DNA of 64,000 nt from Cyprinodon diabolis (Eukaryota > Chordata > Actinopteri > Cyprinodontiformes > Cyprinodontidae): contig CM060081.1 of NCBI GenBank assembly GCA_030533445.1, forward strand, positions 35,697,111 through 35,761,110, given 5' to 3'. The notes beneath the pieces were generated by a model, which was not told where the DNA came from, ran no database searches, and saw only the letters and a list, made by a program, of their open reading frames with translations. Made by a program: the position numbers and the translations under genes. Of the stretch, positions 1-10,501 are shown one piece after another (position 1 is the stretch's first letter; every line of letters starts with the position of its first letter).

Positions 1-6
1 CTATTA

Positions 7-94
7 TAGCGCGGACCACGCTTCAATATTAAGCATTAATAAAAAATTTCTGTGTCAAGCTCATTGTGACACACTGCTGTAGGAGTATAACCAG
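7..94 (+). repeat. Fragment of a repeat also found inside the hAT element at 7306-8471
   Basis: This stretch aligns over about 88 bases with 8231-8318, for example the shared words CACGCTTCAATA, TTTCTGTGTCAAGC and ACACACTGCTGTA, with scattered mismatches. The copy here has no terminal repeat or target duplication in view, so it is a truncated relative or runs off the left window edge. The family assignment rests only on that internal match. Confidence 0.6.
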
Positions 95-2196
95 TCACAC
101 AATCATTCTGATCTGAAAGACAGATGTGATTACCAGCAGGTCTGGTGGTAACCAGGCAGCGTTAAAATGACAGAATTTCGTTGGCCTTCGTTGTTCTGAA
201 TTTCTCTTGAAATATATGATACCGGCAGCCTACTTCCACTTAGCCTGCCTCAAATAAAATTTCGCTGTGATGGCAGAACAGTTTGCATTTTTTTTTTTTT
301 TTTACTTTGTTTCGCAAGTCAGTTTGGCCAAGATTCCATTCTGTGTCTTCTTTTTTTTTGTATTGCCATGCAGAAAAATTGCAGCTGCTGGAAGATGTCT
401 GAATAATGTTCTATATACCGTTATGTTAACTGTACTTTTTCAATGAAATGAACCTAGTATTTTATAGGTTCAAAGAGACACAAAATCTCGTTTTTTTTCT
501 CATTCCCCTGGTAGTCTGTTTTGATCAAATAGAAATAGAGGCCTGCCTCTAATTCTGGCCTCCTTCCAATAATGGCCTGGACCAAGATGTACCTGAGTGA
601 AATAAAGGCCCCGGCCTATATTAGAGGATTTACGGTAGTATTAAATTTATCATTTCAATTTTGCCATAATTTTAGAAATTATAATTGCATTTTTGTTTTT
701 TGTTTTTTTTGTACATTATTTGTATTTTCTTTGTAAAAAATAAAATTTACTATTATTTGTTTAATTCACATTTTTCTGAAACAAACAAACAAAAAACTCT
801 ATACATGGTTCACTACCAGGAATTTTTTTTTTCAGTGGATATGGAGTGTCAATTGGATGTCCTAATTGTCTTTTGTGTATTTTTTATTTTTTTTATTATT
901 TGGAAATAGTCCAAAAGTCTGTCAGAGTACACCCTTCTTATACCCTACAAGTGTGCTTCTGTAAAAGTTCTGAATCTGGAAAGAATAGGAAAGAAGTAAG
1001 CAACAAGAGGAGACAAAGAACACAACATACAGGCAGCTGCAGAGTCCATCTGTCCTTTTGACAGAGGAAAATCTGTTATGTGAACATTCTCTGCAGCCAT
1101 TTCAAGCCAATGGAGCACACTTGTGCATAGATTTCTTGCTAAATGAAATACAGCTTCAACTGCGGATTTGTTCCAAATAGAAAATCATTGAATTTTGAAT
1201 GAAGTTAAGTGATATAAGTCATAATAACTTGTGAATAGTTAACTGTGAATAGGCTTTAGAAGGTATTTCACAGCAAGTTCTTTTAAAATACTTGTTCTCC
1301 TAGAGACAGGATTTATTTTTTTTAACTGTGATGATGTGATCGAGGTGTACAGAATCTGCATCCATGCTTCCCCTGCCAGTCTATATCTGTGCCTCCTGCA
1401 GTGGAGTAAGAAGAGCAACTGCTTTATAAACAGGCGGTTTTTCACCTCTGTGTCACGGTTCACAAAGACTCTTCCTCTAAGTCGGGCATAACCCCAATGG
1501 CAGAGTGATGGTGTATTTCTGCATCAGTGTCAGATTTAGAAAAATGAAGGCTGCCAAGGAAGGGAGAGTCATCCATGTTTTGAGTTTGATATATTTTATA
1601 TGAATTAAGACACATTAATGCAGTTAGTGAGTTCATATATAGACTTTTATAAAAGCATGAACACAAAGCCACATGCAAACACCATGGTTTTTAGCTGAGA
1701 ATAAACTATCCAAAGGATTTGAAATGATGCAGAAAACAGTGAGCTCTTGTAATGTTTTGTTTGCTCTTCTCAGATTTATACATACAAACCAGTGAGTGCA
1801 GGCGCTGGGACCATTTTAATAGTCAAACAGTTTACACTCACTACTAGTGCAATTCATGCTCTGCTCAGCAAGTGGTTGTGATATCAGTATATAGGAGTTT
1901 CATTCAGTTTGACGGAAAACGTCAGGGTTTTTTAAGCTTGTGTCTCATTTCTGAGTATTTGCAAGCAGATTAAAGCTCTACTTTTTGACTAAAGATACTC
2001 ATTGATAAGTGTGTTGAAGACAAAATGTATGATGTGTTGTCACTATAAAAGACTTAGATTAAGGTACAGCCTTAAATGAAAGGAGCTTTGTAGTTTAAAT
2101 TGCTTGTTAATTAGATAATAAGAATTTTAATTGCAAATGGTTATTTTAAGGAGTTACATGGTTCACTTGGAAGAAGGAATTATTTTCACAAAGAGA
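95..2196. other. No recognised gene; AT-rich unique DNA
   Basis: Short open frames here are low in complexity and T-rich. Two weak splice-like segments were noted. One is 926-995, bounded by CAG and GTAAG. The other is an 18-nt segment at 1774-1791 between a strong polypyrimidine-CAG and GTGAGT. Neither is long enough to assert an exon. Confidence 0.5.
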
Positions 2197-3421
2197 TACA
2201 CTCACCGGCCACTTTATCAGGTACACCTGTCCAACTGCTCGTTAACACTTAATTTCTAAGCAGCCAATCACATGGGGGTACCTCAGTGCATTTAGGCATG
2301 TAGACATGGTCAAGACAATCTCCTGCAGTTCAAACCGAGCGTCAGTATGGGGAAGAAAGGTGATTTGAGTAACTTTGAACGTGGCATGATTGTTGGTGCC
2401 AGAAGGGCTGGTTTGAGTATTTCAGAAACTGCTGATCTACTGGGATTTTCACGCACAACCATCTCTAGGGTTTACAGAGAATGGTCCGAAAAAGAAAAAA
2501 CATCCAGTGAGCGGCAGTTCTGTGAGCGGAAATGCCTTGTTGATGCCAGAGGTCAGAGGAGAATGGCCAGACTGGTTCGAGCTGATAGAAGGGCAACAGT
2601 GACTCAAATAACCACCCGTTACAACCAAGGTGGGCAGAAGAGCATCTCTGAACGCACAGTACGTCGAACTTTGAGGCAGATGGGCTACAGCAGCAGAAGA
2701 CCACACCGGGTGCCACTCCTTTCAGCTAAGAACAGGAAACTGAAGCTACAATTTGCACAAGCTCATCAAAATTGGACAATAGAAGATTGGAAAAACGTTG
2801 CCTGGTCTGATGAGTCTCGATTTCTGCTCCGACATTCGGATGGTAGGGTCAGAATTTGGCGTCTACAACATGAAAGCATGGATCCATCCTGCCTTGTATC
2901 AACGGTTCAGGCTGGTGGTGGTGGTGTCATGGTGTGGGGAATATTTTCTTGGCGCTCTTTGGGCCCCTTGGTACCAATTGAGCATCGTTGCAACGCCACA
3001 GCCTACCTGAGTATTGTTGCTGACCATGTCCATCCCTGTATGACCACAATGTACCCAACTTCTGATGGCTACTTTCAGCAGGATAATGCGCCATGTCATA
3101 AAGCTGGAATCATCTCAGACTGGTTTCTTGAACATGACAATGAGTTCACTGTACTCAAATGGCCTCCACAGTCACCAGATCTCAATCCAGTAGAGCATCT
3201 TTGGGATGTGGTGGAACGGGAGATTCGCATCATGGATGTGCAGCCGACAAATCTGCGGCAACTGTGTGATGCCATCATGTCAATATGGACCAAACTCCCT
3301 GAGGAATGCTTCCAGCACCTTGTTGAATCTATGCCACGAAGAATTGAGGCAGTTCTGAAGGCAAAAGGGGGTCCAACCCGTTACTAGCATGGGGTACCTA
3401 ATAAAGTGGCCAGTGAGTGTA
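2197..3421 (+). mobile_element. Complete Tc1-like DNA transposon (1,221 bp) with TA target duplication
   Basis: The element runs from 2199 to 3419 and is flanked by TA at 2197-2198 and 3420-3421, the target duplication used by the Tc1/mariner superfamily. Terminal inverted repeats of about 26 bp lie at 2199-2224 and 3394-3419. They start CACTCACCGGCCACTTTAT and CACTCACTGGCCACTTTAT when read inward, with about two mismatches. The single gene inside, 2347-3387, is unbroken. With intact gene and ends this copy could be autonomous. Activity is an inference; the sequence shows only structural integrity. Confidence 0.93.
2347..3387 (+). CDS. Tc1-like transposase, intact, DD36E spacing
   Basis: This 346-aa DDE/D-type transposase would bind the terminal repeats and cut and paste the element at TA sites in the nucleus. 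The N-terminal part (about residues 1-120) holds the paired-like helix-turn-helix DNA-binding region, including the motif [20 protein letters not shown] at about residues 24-43. The catalytic core has D155 (in AWSDESRF), D246 (in QQDNAPCH) and E283 (in [12 protein letters not shown]). There are 36 residues between D246 and E283, not the 34 of classic Tc1. A glycine-rich box (GGGGV, 190-194) is present. Length is normal for the family. The ATG at 2347 follows a short leader after the left repeat. No stop or frameshift is seen, which suggests a young copy. DD36E families such as Incomer have been described; membership needs a tree. Confidence 0.93.
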   Translation: MGKKGDLSNFERGMIVGARRAGLSISETADLLGFSRTTISRVYREWSEKEKTSSERQFCERKCLVDARGQRRMARLVRADRRATVTQITTRYNQGGQKSISERTVRRTLRQMGYSSRRPHRVPLLSAKNRKLKLQFAQAHQNWTIEDWKNVAWSDESRFLLRHSDGRVRIWRLQHESMDPSCLVSTVQAGGGGVMVWGIFSWRSLGPLVPIEHRCNATAYLSIVADHVHPCMTTMYPTSDGYFQQDNAPCHKAGIISDWFLEHDNEFTVLKWPPQSPDLNPVEHLWDVVEREIRIMDVQPTNLRQLCDAIMSIWTKLPEECFQHLVESMPRRIEAVLKAKGGPTRY

Positions 3422-4984
3422 TAAAAGTTGTATAACTGGAAACACATCTCGATTTTATGAAGGGGAAATCAGATATTTGCTTACAGTTAGAATTGATACA
3501 GCAAAAATGTGAGAGTTTTCCACTTTGTTAAAACTAATATACATTTTTTCTTTTTATGCTGACTAAACAGACCAGACTGGAATAAATATTAGTGGGGATG
3601 TCTGTATACATCTATCATAGAGTAAACTGGCAACCTACCAAAGATAATTTTCCTTCTGTGTAGCCTGTGGTCTGGGTTAAAATGAGTTTTGGCTCACTCT
3701 AACCCTCAGTAGGAGTTAGCAGTTAAGGCTTTGGATAAATGAGAAAATACTATATGACAAGCTGTGGCAAAACCAAGAGCAGATCTGCATTTCAACCATG
3801 GCTTTCCATGTGGCTACTGCAACACACACAAACAAGAAGGCAGGTAAGGAAGTGTGTCACTACCCAATATTTGCTATGATTGGTCCGGGTTAGGTTACCT
3901 ATGTAATTCATGAGGTGCATTGGTGGATCAGCATAGAACTGCAGTTTATAGAATGCCACCTAAATAATCTCCTTACTTTGGCAGAGCACCTGCACATAAT
4001 AATCCTTCATTATTTAATGTTGTCATGTCACACAAACCTAAGGATAAGGATAGGTAAGCAAAGTTATCTGGTGTGGAACTATGCATCATTGTTGGTGCAA
4101 AATTTGTTATATTTTTTTTCCCTTTCTTTTTCCTTTTACAGATGTGTTCAAAACATTTATATTGAGAATTTATATTGTAAATAAAGAGAACCGAACTGAC
4201 ATATATTGTATTATTGTTTATTTTCTGGTGGGGGTCGCCACCAAGGTGTTTATGCTCAGAGCACGCAAATGGCTAGCAGAAACCCTTATCTCACCTTTTA
4301 TATAAAAATATGTCATAAGTCTTTTTGCAGCGTCCGTTTCTCCTTGGATGTGCTATTTCTAGCTTTCAGAGTCAGACCCCCATTTCCTTGTGCAGTTGAA
4401 GACTCATCAAAGCTCTGGGGTTATCATTCAGCTTCCCTCATTTGAGTACAATGTAGGATGTTGACCTGTGGTTACTTCATTAAATGATAAATATGTTTTA
4501 TTCATAAATGCAGGAGACAAATCTACATCTCTGTTTTGTGAACAAGCTTCAACAATGAAGCTGTTTTTGTTTTGAGTTTTGGGACATATGTGCTCTGCCC
4601 TCAAGCAAACATGAGTTGTATCATCATGAGGTGATAGCACTTTTTGGTTTAACTAGGTTATTAGTTCTTAGGTTGCTATAACTGCAACAGAGTTAAATAA
4701 ATTGAAATGTGTTTGAAGTGTCTCTGCTGGAAAGAAGTGAAATTGAGGAAGAAAATATATATTTTTTTAACAAAACATTTTTCAAATGAAATACTCCATA
4801 AATTACATTAACATAAAAAACCATGCCAGATCAGTCAATTTCCTCACACCACAGAGGACGGAGAGAAGAGCTGCATGTTGTTGCTTGATAGCCCGTGTTA
4901 GCCACCCCTGTTCTATTTTATTTGCATTAAATAATGTCTTAAACAGATATGACAGGCTTATCTCCAACACCTATTATGGGAGAG
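3422..4984. other. Unique AT-rich DNA; possible short exon at 3985-4053
   Basis: No repeat family was recognised between the Tc1-like element and the SINE. Strong acceptor-like tracts end at 3984, 4141 and 4330. Only the 3985-4053 segment has strong signals on both sides. Confidence 0.4.
3985..4053 (+). CDS. Candidate internal exon, gene unknown
   Basis: A polypyrimidine tract ending in GGCAG precedes this 69-nt segment and a strong donor, ATAG/GTAAGC, follows it. One frame reads through with one leading base and two trailing bases (phase 2 to 2), giving a peptide that starts APAHNNPSLFNVV. No family is recognised. Segments this short with an open frame are common by chance in T-rich introns, so the call rests on the splice signals. 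Confidence 0.28.
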
Positions 4985-5142
4985 TGTTGGCCGGGTTCAA
5001 TCCCCACACCCTCCACTCGGGGTTCCCGAGCAAGACCCTTAACCCCACACTGCTCCCCGGGCGCCGCACAGTGGCCGCCCACTGCTCCCCAGGGGGATTG
5101 GTTAAATGCAGAAATAAATTTCTCGAAAGTGAGACCAATAAA
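4985..5142 (+). repeat. tRNA-derived SINE, 5'-truncated
   Basis: The segment has a Pol III B-box-like sequence, GGTTCAATCCC, at 4994-5004. It then shows the body shared with the copies at 17812-18043 and 46427-46651 (GAGCAAGACCCTTAACCCC, then CACTGCTCCCCAGGGGG) and ends in ACCAATAAAG. The A-box head is missing or degraded. The other two copies lie in the opposite orientation. Confidence 0.7.
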
Positions 5143-5184
5143 GTCCATCCTCACTGTATGGCAATAAAAAGTCTCTTGATGTCT

Positions 5185-5575
5185 CTTGATGAAGTGGCAG
5201 ATATTCTCCTGATGGATCTCCTTGTACACCTGGATTGAAAGCATTAGTCCACTCCTCAACAGGCCGTGATGTAATGTTTTGTTGGTGAGGGGAACAAGAC
5301 ATAATGTCTAAGATCTGCTCAATTGAATTCAGGCATATGACTTGGCAGGGCATTGCACAGCAGCTATGCCTCCATCATAAAGGGACTGCTAACATAAATC
5401 AGGTGTACAGTTTGAGGCTTAGCGTTTTCATGCATCAAAAGGAACCCAGGATCCACAGCCCCAACACACAATGGTCTGAGGATTTCATTCCATTATCTGC
5501 TGGTTAGGGTACCTCTGACTAGCATATGGAGGATTGCAGAGTATTCCAAAGAAATATGATTCTGCATTGTACATA
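5185..5575 (-). pseudogene. Decayed Tc1-like transposase, C-terminal part
   Basis: Read on the minus strand, the segment carries a degraded version of the C-terminal catalytic region of a Tc1-like transposase. It includes a remnant LNSIEQILDIMS, where the family usually has a DLNPIEH.WD motif, followed by a VEEW and GDPSGE stretch. Frames are broken and no terminal repeats are seen. It is an old copy from a different family than the two intact elements in this window. Confidence 0.65.
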
Positions 5576-6199
5576 ACTACACTGATAGTGCCAAATAACC
5601 TTATCTACTCTAACTATAGGATTTAAGAAGAAGGAATATTTTAAGCTTTGACTTAAAGGTAGTCAGGGCCTCGCAGGCTGAAACTTAACTAACTCATGCT
5701 CCCTCTAAAACCTACACAACTGACCAAAACATTAGCCAGAATGTATTAGAATGGAAAGGTTGTCTGTGGTCACCACCTGCAGAACCACTGCTTTATTGGG
5801 GTTGTCTTGCTAATTGCCTCCCATTCCCACCTGTTGTCTGTTCGATTTGCACAACAGCAGGAGAAATTGATTTACATCACTGTGGGTTCTTTACTGGACA
5901 AGTTTGACTGAGTTGGAGGCTTGTTGAGTTGCCCCCTTAATTTTTTTGAGTAATCCTAAAAGGCAGTATTTCCTCTTTTTTTCTCCACTTTGAATGCCGA
6001 TGCCATTAACAAAGCATTCAGTGTCACTTGACATTTTTATTTTTGCTGTCATAAGATATCTAAATAACAAAAAACAAACAAACACAAAAAACAATAAACC
6101 AAGTGACCTGATATTGCTGTATAACTTTGCACCTCTATAACCATTATTGTTTTACATAAGGCATCACCCTCTGGGTAAGTCTTTAAGTCTCTCTGTTGC
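5576..6199. other. Unique DNA, no clear feature
   Basis: A strong acceptor-like tract ends at 5782 and an open segment, 5783-5881, follows it up to a GTGGGT. The donor is only moderate and I do not call an exon. Confidence 0.35.
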
Positions 6200-6330
6200 C
6201 CTTCTTTCCTTCCTTCCTTCCTTGCTTATTCCGTCAGGATCATGGTGGTGTTGGTGCCTATCTCCAATGGTCTATAGGTGGGGAGGCAGGGTACAGGTCC
6301 CCAATCTGTCGCAGGGCCTCATCGTGACAT
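6200..6330 (-). repeat. SINE 3' tail fragment with (TTCC)n simple repeat
   Basis: The reverse strand of this stretch resembles the 3' part of the SINE at 30755-31112, including GGAGATAGGCACCA and a GACAGATTGGGGACCTG segment. The tail side, 6201-6223, is a TTCC/GGAA tetranucleotide run, comparable to the ATGG run of the full copy. The tRNA-like head is absent. Confidence 0.6.
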
Positions 6331-7297
6331 TTAGAGCATAATTGTTGTAGCCGTTAGAGATATTTTACATTGTTTACATATGTATTTTCTACATTTAGCC
6401 TCCCACATATACTAAACAAGCATGAGCTTCCATGGCAACTATTTGTGACCACTTGCTTGAAAAATAGTTAAGTAGTTCAACCGAGATAGGACATCCATTA
6501 AAAAAGATTATACTAGATAAAATCTGACAGTTCTGTCATATCCAAACTGAAAAAGAGCAAGAGGTGTGTGGTAAGTGCGAGTTTTAAGAAATGTGTTTGC
6601 AGACTGCATCGATATGATTTCCTTCAGGCAAAGTAATAACACTTATTACAGCCCTTTTAGGGACTCCTTCTGAGGGAAACCAAGTTGTTTTCCAAGTCTG
6701 ATAAGGTATGTACCTCACAGTTGACAGATGGAGATGGGATTTCTAAATAATTGTGTTTCATGATAGTCAACTAATGGAGCTAGAGACAGTTTTTTCACCT
6801 TTAGGAAAATTATGCCACTTTAAAATATATGTTGCTGAAATCACTCGTTTGAATTTTTACTGGAATATTATTCTTTGAAAACTAAAAGCTTTAGGTATAA
6901 GTTCATTAGTTGGTTTTAGAAAATGCTTTCTGAAGCTGTTTTCTTGTACGATCATCAACAACCTTTCATAAACAGACTCCAAAAAGGATGTACTTTTAAA
7001 GTTTTATGGGTTACCTAAATAATGTATTACAGACTCTTGGGAGACTATCTACGCTTTAACTTAGCTTTTTAATAGTATTAGCATTTAAAACAGCCTTACA
7101 CTCTTGCCTGAACAAAATACAAGCACTAGCAAGCAAACATGTAAGATCCACAAGCATAGGCAGACATATATACAGTCATGTAGGGTGTGTTATTTTATAT
7201 AAAAACATTTTAAAATTTCACTTTGAGGGGGGACTGTTTCGTTTGTAGAGTAAAACATTCATTGGTCAAAAGATCCTGATGAAATCTGTTAAAGAAA
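6331..7297. other. Unique AT-rich DNA
   Basis: I see no gene, repeat family or strong inverted repeat in this stretch. Confidence 0.4.
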
Positions 7298-8479
7298 ATG
7301 CTTACTAGGGGTGTAAATCACATCCATCATGGCGATTCGATTCAGTATCGATTTCCTGACCCAACGATTCGATTATTTTCGATTCTCATGAATACACCAC
7401 GATTCGATTAGATTCGATTCGATTAATTGGTTAAAATTTTCCTTTATTATTATTATTTTTTTTTTTTTACACCTTACAGGCTAAACAAAGTTTCAAGTTT
7501 GAAATAAATCAATGAAAGCTGTAATATCATTATGCATTTTCTTTAGAAACAACAGCAAATAACAGAAGTAGAAAAGTTGCATCAAAGAATACTGCGAAAA
7601 TACTGCACAATATCAGTGTAATGAGTTCAATGCAATACCTCGGCTCCAAAGAAACTGTCCAACATACTTTTTTAGAATGTAATAAATATACTCAAGAAAG
7701 AGAGATGTTGTGTAGAAAGTTAGACAGGAATAAAAATAAACTAGATATAAGGGAATTGTTTCAAAGGTAATCTGGGGATGCAGTTTTTGGGAGTATTTTT
7801 AATTTTCTAAGAAGAACGGGTATTTTAGGGAGAATATAATAGTTTGTCTGGTCCATACTCCATTCTGGAAGGTGGCGGTAATGCACCTATAAGTTGTTTG
7901 CCAACCGCCATTAAAAAAAAGAAGAAGAAGAAGGCTCCAGAGTGTCGACGTCACCGCCCCCTTGAGAGACGCTCCGCTGCACCTCTCCCAGATTGTAGCT
8001 GACCGCTAACAGTGCAACAGACAGGAGGCCGGCTTGTTTTGTTTTTATGACCGAAATTGCGGAAAACAACTCGTGAAGTTTGACCCGCTAGAAGAGCGAG
8101 GTGCGCGAGAACGCTGGGACCCTTTTTCCAGCTGGATCTCCACTCTTTTTGGCCCTCATGTCCCTCCGTCGTCGTACTAAACTCGTCCCCACTTCCTCAC
8201 CGCCTCGGCCGTATCTAGACCCACAGTGTGTAGCTCAGACCACGCTTCAATACTGAGCATAATTTAAAAATTTCTGTGTCAAGCTTACTGCAACACACTG
8301 CTGTAAGAGTATAACCAGGGAGGGAGAATTACGCCCAGGAGCAAATGGATAAAAATAGACCGGAGGAAAAAAAAAAACATGAATCGATTATCTTGCGGAC
8401 GTGTCGATGCATCGGATCGTCGGCTTTTGGATCTATGCATCGATACAAAACGATTATTATTTACACCCCTAATGCTTAC
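7298..8479. mobile_element. Non-autonomous hAT element with 8-bp target duplication
   Basis: The element spans 7306-8471. Its 13-bp terminal inverted repeats are perfect (TAGGGGTGTAAAT at the left, the complement at the right). The flanks are ATGCTTAC at 7298-7305 and 8472-8479, a perfect 8-bp duplication as expected for hAT transposons. Both ends are rich in CGATTCGATT or ATCGAT words, which form extended subterminal repeats. No transposase is present. A LINE 3' end is inserted inside at 7621-7932, so this copy is a composite. Confidence 0.9.
7621..7932 (+). pseudogene. 5'-truncated LINE: last part of ORF2, 3' UTR and (GAA)n tail
   Basis: The frame from 7621 reads a C-terminal reverse-transcriptase-type tail with the motif ETVQHTFLECNKYTQE. 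That motif is typical of the end of LINE ORF2 proteins, where returned or 'graded' sequences have E.V.H.LLEC. An in-frame TAA interrupts it at about 7768-7770, after LFQR. The same frame then continues as SGDAVFGSIFNFLRR to a TAA at 7837-7839. The 3' UTR includes GGCGGTAATGCACC and ends in a GAA run (7918-7932). Only about 310 bases remain, as usual for incomplete reverse transcription. No target duplication was found. Confidence 0.7.
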
Positions 8480-9571
8480 TGTGCTCCAGGGTCACAAAGC
8501 ATTGCTGCTCTGGGATGATTATCATCAATAGTTCATCAATTAAGCTGTCAACTTGAGGACTTAAGTCCCCAGCTCCATATCCAAGATAGTTAGCCACTAA
8601 TACAAAGTTCTGACTCATTTTCTTCATTTCAAATAGAAAAAAGCAAAAGAACTGCAATAAGTCCTAATGTAACACAATTCAATAATAGCCCAATAGATGG
8701 AATAAAATGCATTATTATCAAGAAGTGAAAGGACATCTCTCAATAGCAATGGATTGCTTGGAATCAGACCATGTGTTACTTCTGTAAAACTCACATTTTG
8801 CCATTTTACTGCCTTGTAAGTAATTTAGCCAGGAGTCTACTGTATGATTTGTATGTTAGCTGAATAACAGTATTGTTAAACATGTAGATTAAACATAGTA
8901 TATAGAAAAGAATATTGATATGTTTGTGTATTTTCCTTTCAGGGCAATCTTAATTAAATTTTCTGAAACAGCTTATCAGCCATTTTAAGATAAACTTATT
9001 AAATTGGAATTTTGGAAATATTTTTAAATGGTTCTTTGATATAAAAGCAACAGTGAGCTTACTTATCTGCTTTCTCTCTCCTGTCTCTTCCTTATTTTTT
9101 GACAAGCCTGGTAGCCTTCTCCTGAGCTCTTAATCTTTCCCAATTTCATCTTTGACATTTCTCAGAATTCTTACCTAATTCTCCCTTTTTTCTGACTATC
9201 AGTATCAGTGATGCAAAATGTCCGAGCTGAGCTGTTGGAGTTGAAGCTTTTGAAATAGATGAAATATATTGTGAAGCTCTGTTCAGTTATTCTTCCAGTG
9301 AGTGTTATTATCCTTGCTTATGAGGGTATAGATTCTAATTTTATTTTAATCTTGTAGCCTAATTTATGTTTGGCTCTGCTGAACTTTAACTCACACTCAT
9401 CACACCCAAACTACTAAGAAAAACTCTGGACATGTGTAGAAGGCTTATATGAATCAAACCCAGCAACGTGGTGATAAAGAGGCACATGCATTACAGGGGT
9501 AGGCTGCAAATACAAAATATTAGACAGCTAAGTAGAGAAATTGCTTCACTTTTAAACATAATTCATCCAAC
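8480..9571. other. Unique AT-rich DNA
   Basis: No gene or repeat family was recognised. Two polypyrimidine acceptor-like sites (ending at 9202 and 9298) precede short open stretches without good donors. Confidence 0.4.
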
Positions 9572-10501
9572 TTAAAGGAATAGTACACCCAAAACATGAT
9601 TAGCCTTCATTTTCTACTCACCCCCATGCTGAACAACACTCTGGAGTACTTTTTTGATATCTCAAATGCATCTGGAGATCTGGGAGGCTTCTTGCTGTCT
9701 GCTGACATTCAAATAATGGAGGTCTATGGTGCCCGAGGCAGAAAGGTCCATAAAAGTCCACAAAAAACGTGTCAATATTCCTCCATACTGCTCGTCCAAT
9801 GTATTCCAAGTGTCCTGAGTTTGTAGCGTCCATAATTTACTCGAAAAAAAGTCATTTAGAATGTTTTTAGAGCATAAACACTATTGTATAGCATTTCCTA
9901 AAAGCGCGCGCCTGCGAGCTCACGAGCCTACGGAAACTGCGGCAGACCAAACCTGATGAAAGTGCGCATTCAGCGTCTGCTCTTGATAATGCAAGCGTAG
10001 AAGAAGAAATTTGCTGTTTACCTGTGCAAAGAAAGAAACAACGAAAGAAAAATGTCTGAGGACTTCAGTGTTGAGGAAGAGCATGAGTTCTTTGCCGAGC
10101 TGAATGCGCACTTTAATCTGGTTTGGTCTGCCGCGGTTTCCGTAGGCTCGTGAACTCGCAGGGGCGCGCTTTTAGGAAATCCTGTACACTACTGTTTATG
10201 CTCTAAAAACATTCTAAATGACTTTGTTTCTGGTAAATTATGGACGCTAACAACTCAGGACACTTGGAATACATTGGACGAGCAGTATGGAGGAATATTG
10301 ACACGTTTTTTGTGGACTTTTATGGACCTTTCTGCCTCGGGCACCATAGACCTCCATTATTTGAATGTCAGCAGACAGCAAGAAGCCTCCCAGATCTCCA
10401 GATGCATTTGAGATATCAAAAAAGTAATCCAGAGTGTTGTTCAGCATGGGGGTGAGTAGAAAATGAAGGCTAATCATGTTTTGGGTGTACTATTCCTTTA
10501 A
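9572..10501. mobile_element. Long foldback (palindromic) DNA element with TTAA borders
   Basis: The element consists of two arms of about 403 bp, 9572-9974 and 10099-10501, that are near-perfect inverted copies, around a 124-bp centre (9975-10098). The ends read TTAAAGGAATAGTACACCC inward on both sides. TTAA at 9572-9575 and 10498-10501 may be a target duplication of the piggyBac type, or simply part of the repeat. No transposase is encoded, so it would have to be moved in trans. It resembles the short foldback elements described in fish (Angel-like), but the family name is an inference. Confidence 0.85.
10052..10153 (+). other. Small open frame (33 codons) at the centre of the foldback element
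   Basis: The frame starts ATGTCTGAGGACTTCAGTG, runs across the end of the unique centre into the right arm, and stops at TGA 10151-10153. The peptide is acidic at its start (MSEDFSVEEEHEFF). It could be a captured or residual coding fragment. No family is recognised, and translation is not implied. Confidence 0.2.

Noticed and set aside
4142..4419. Two further exon-like segments (4142-4176 and 4331-4419)
   Set aside because: They have strong acceptors but weak donors, and both fit the same phase so cannot both follow 3985-4053.
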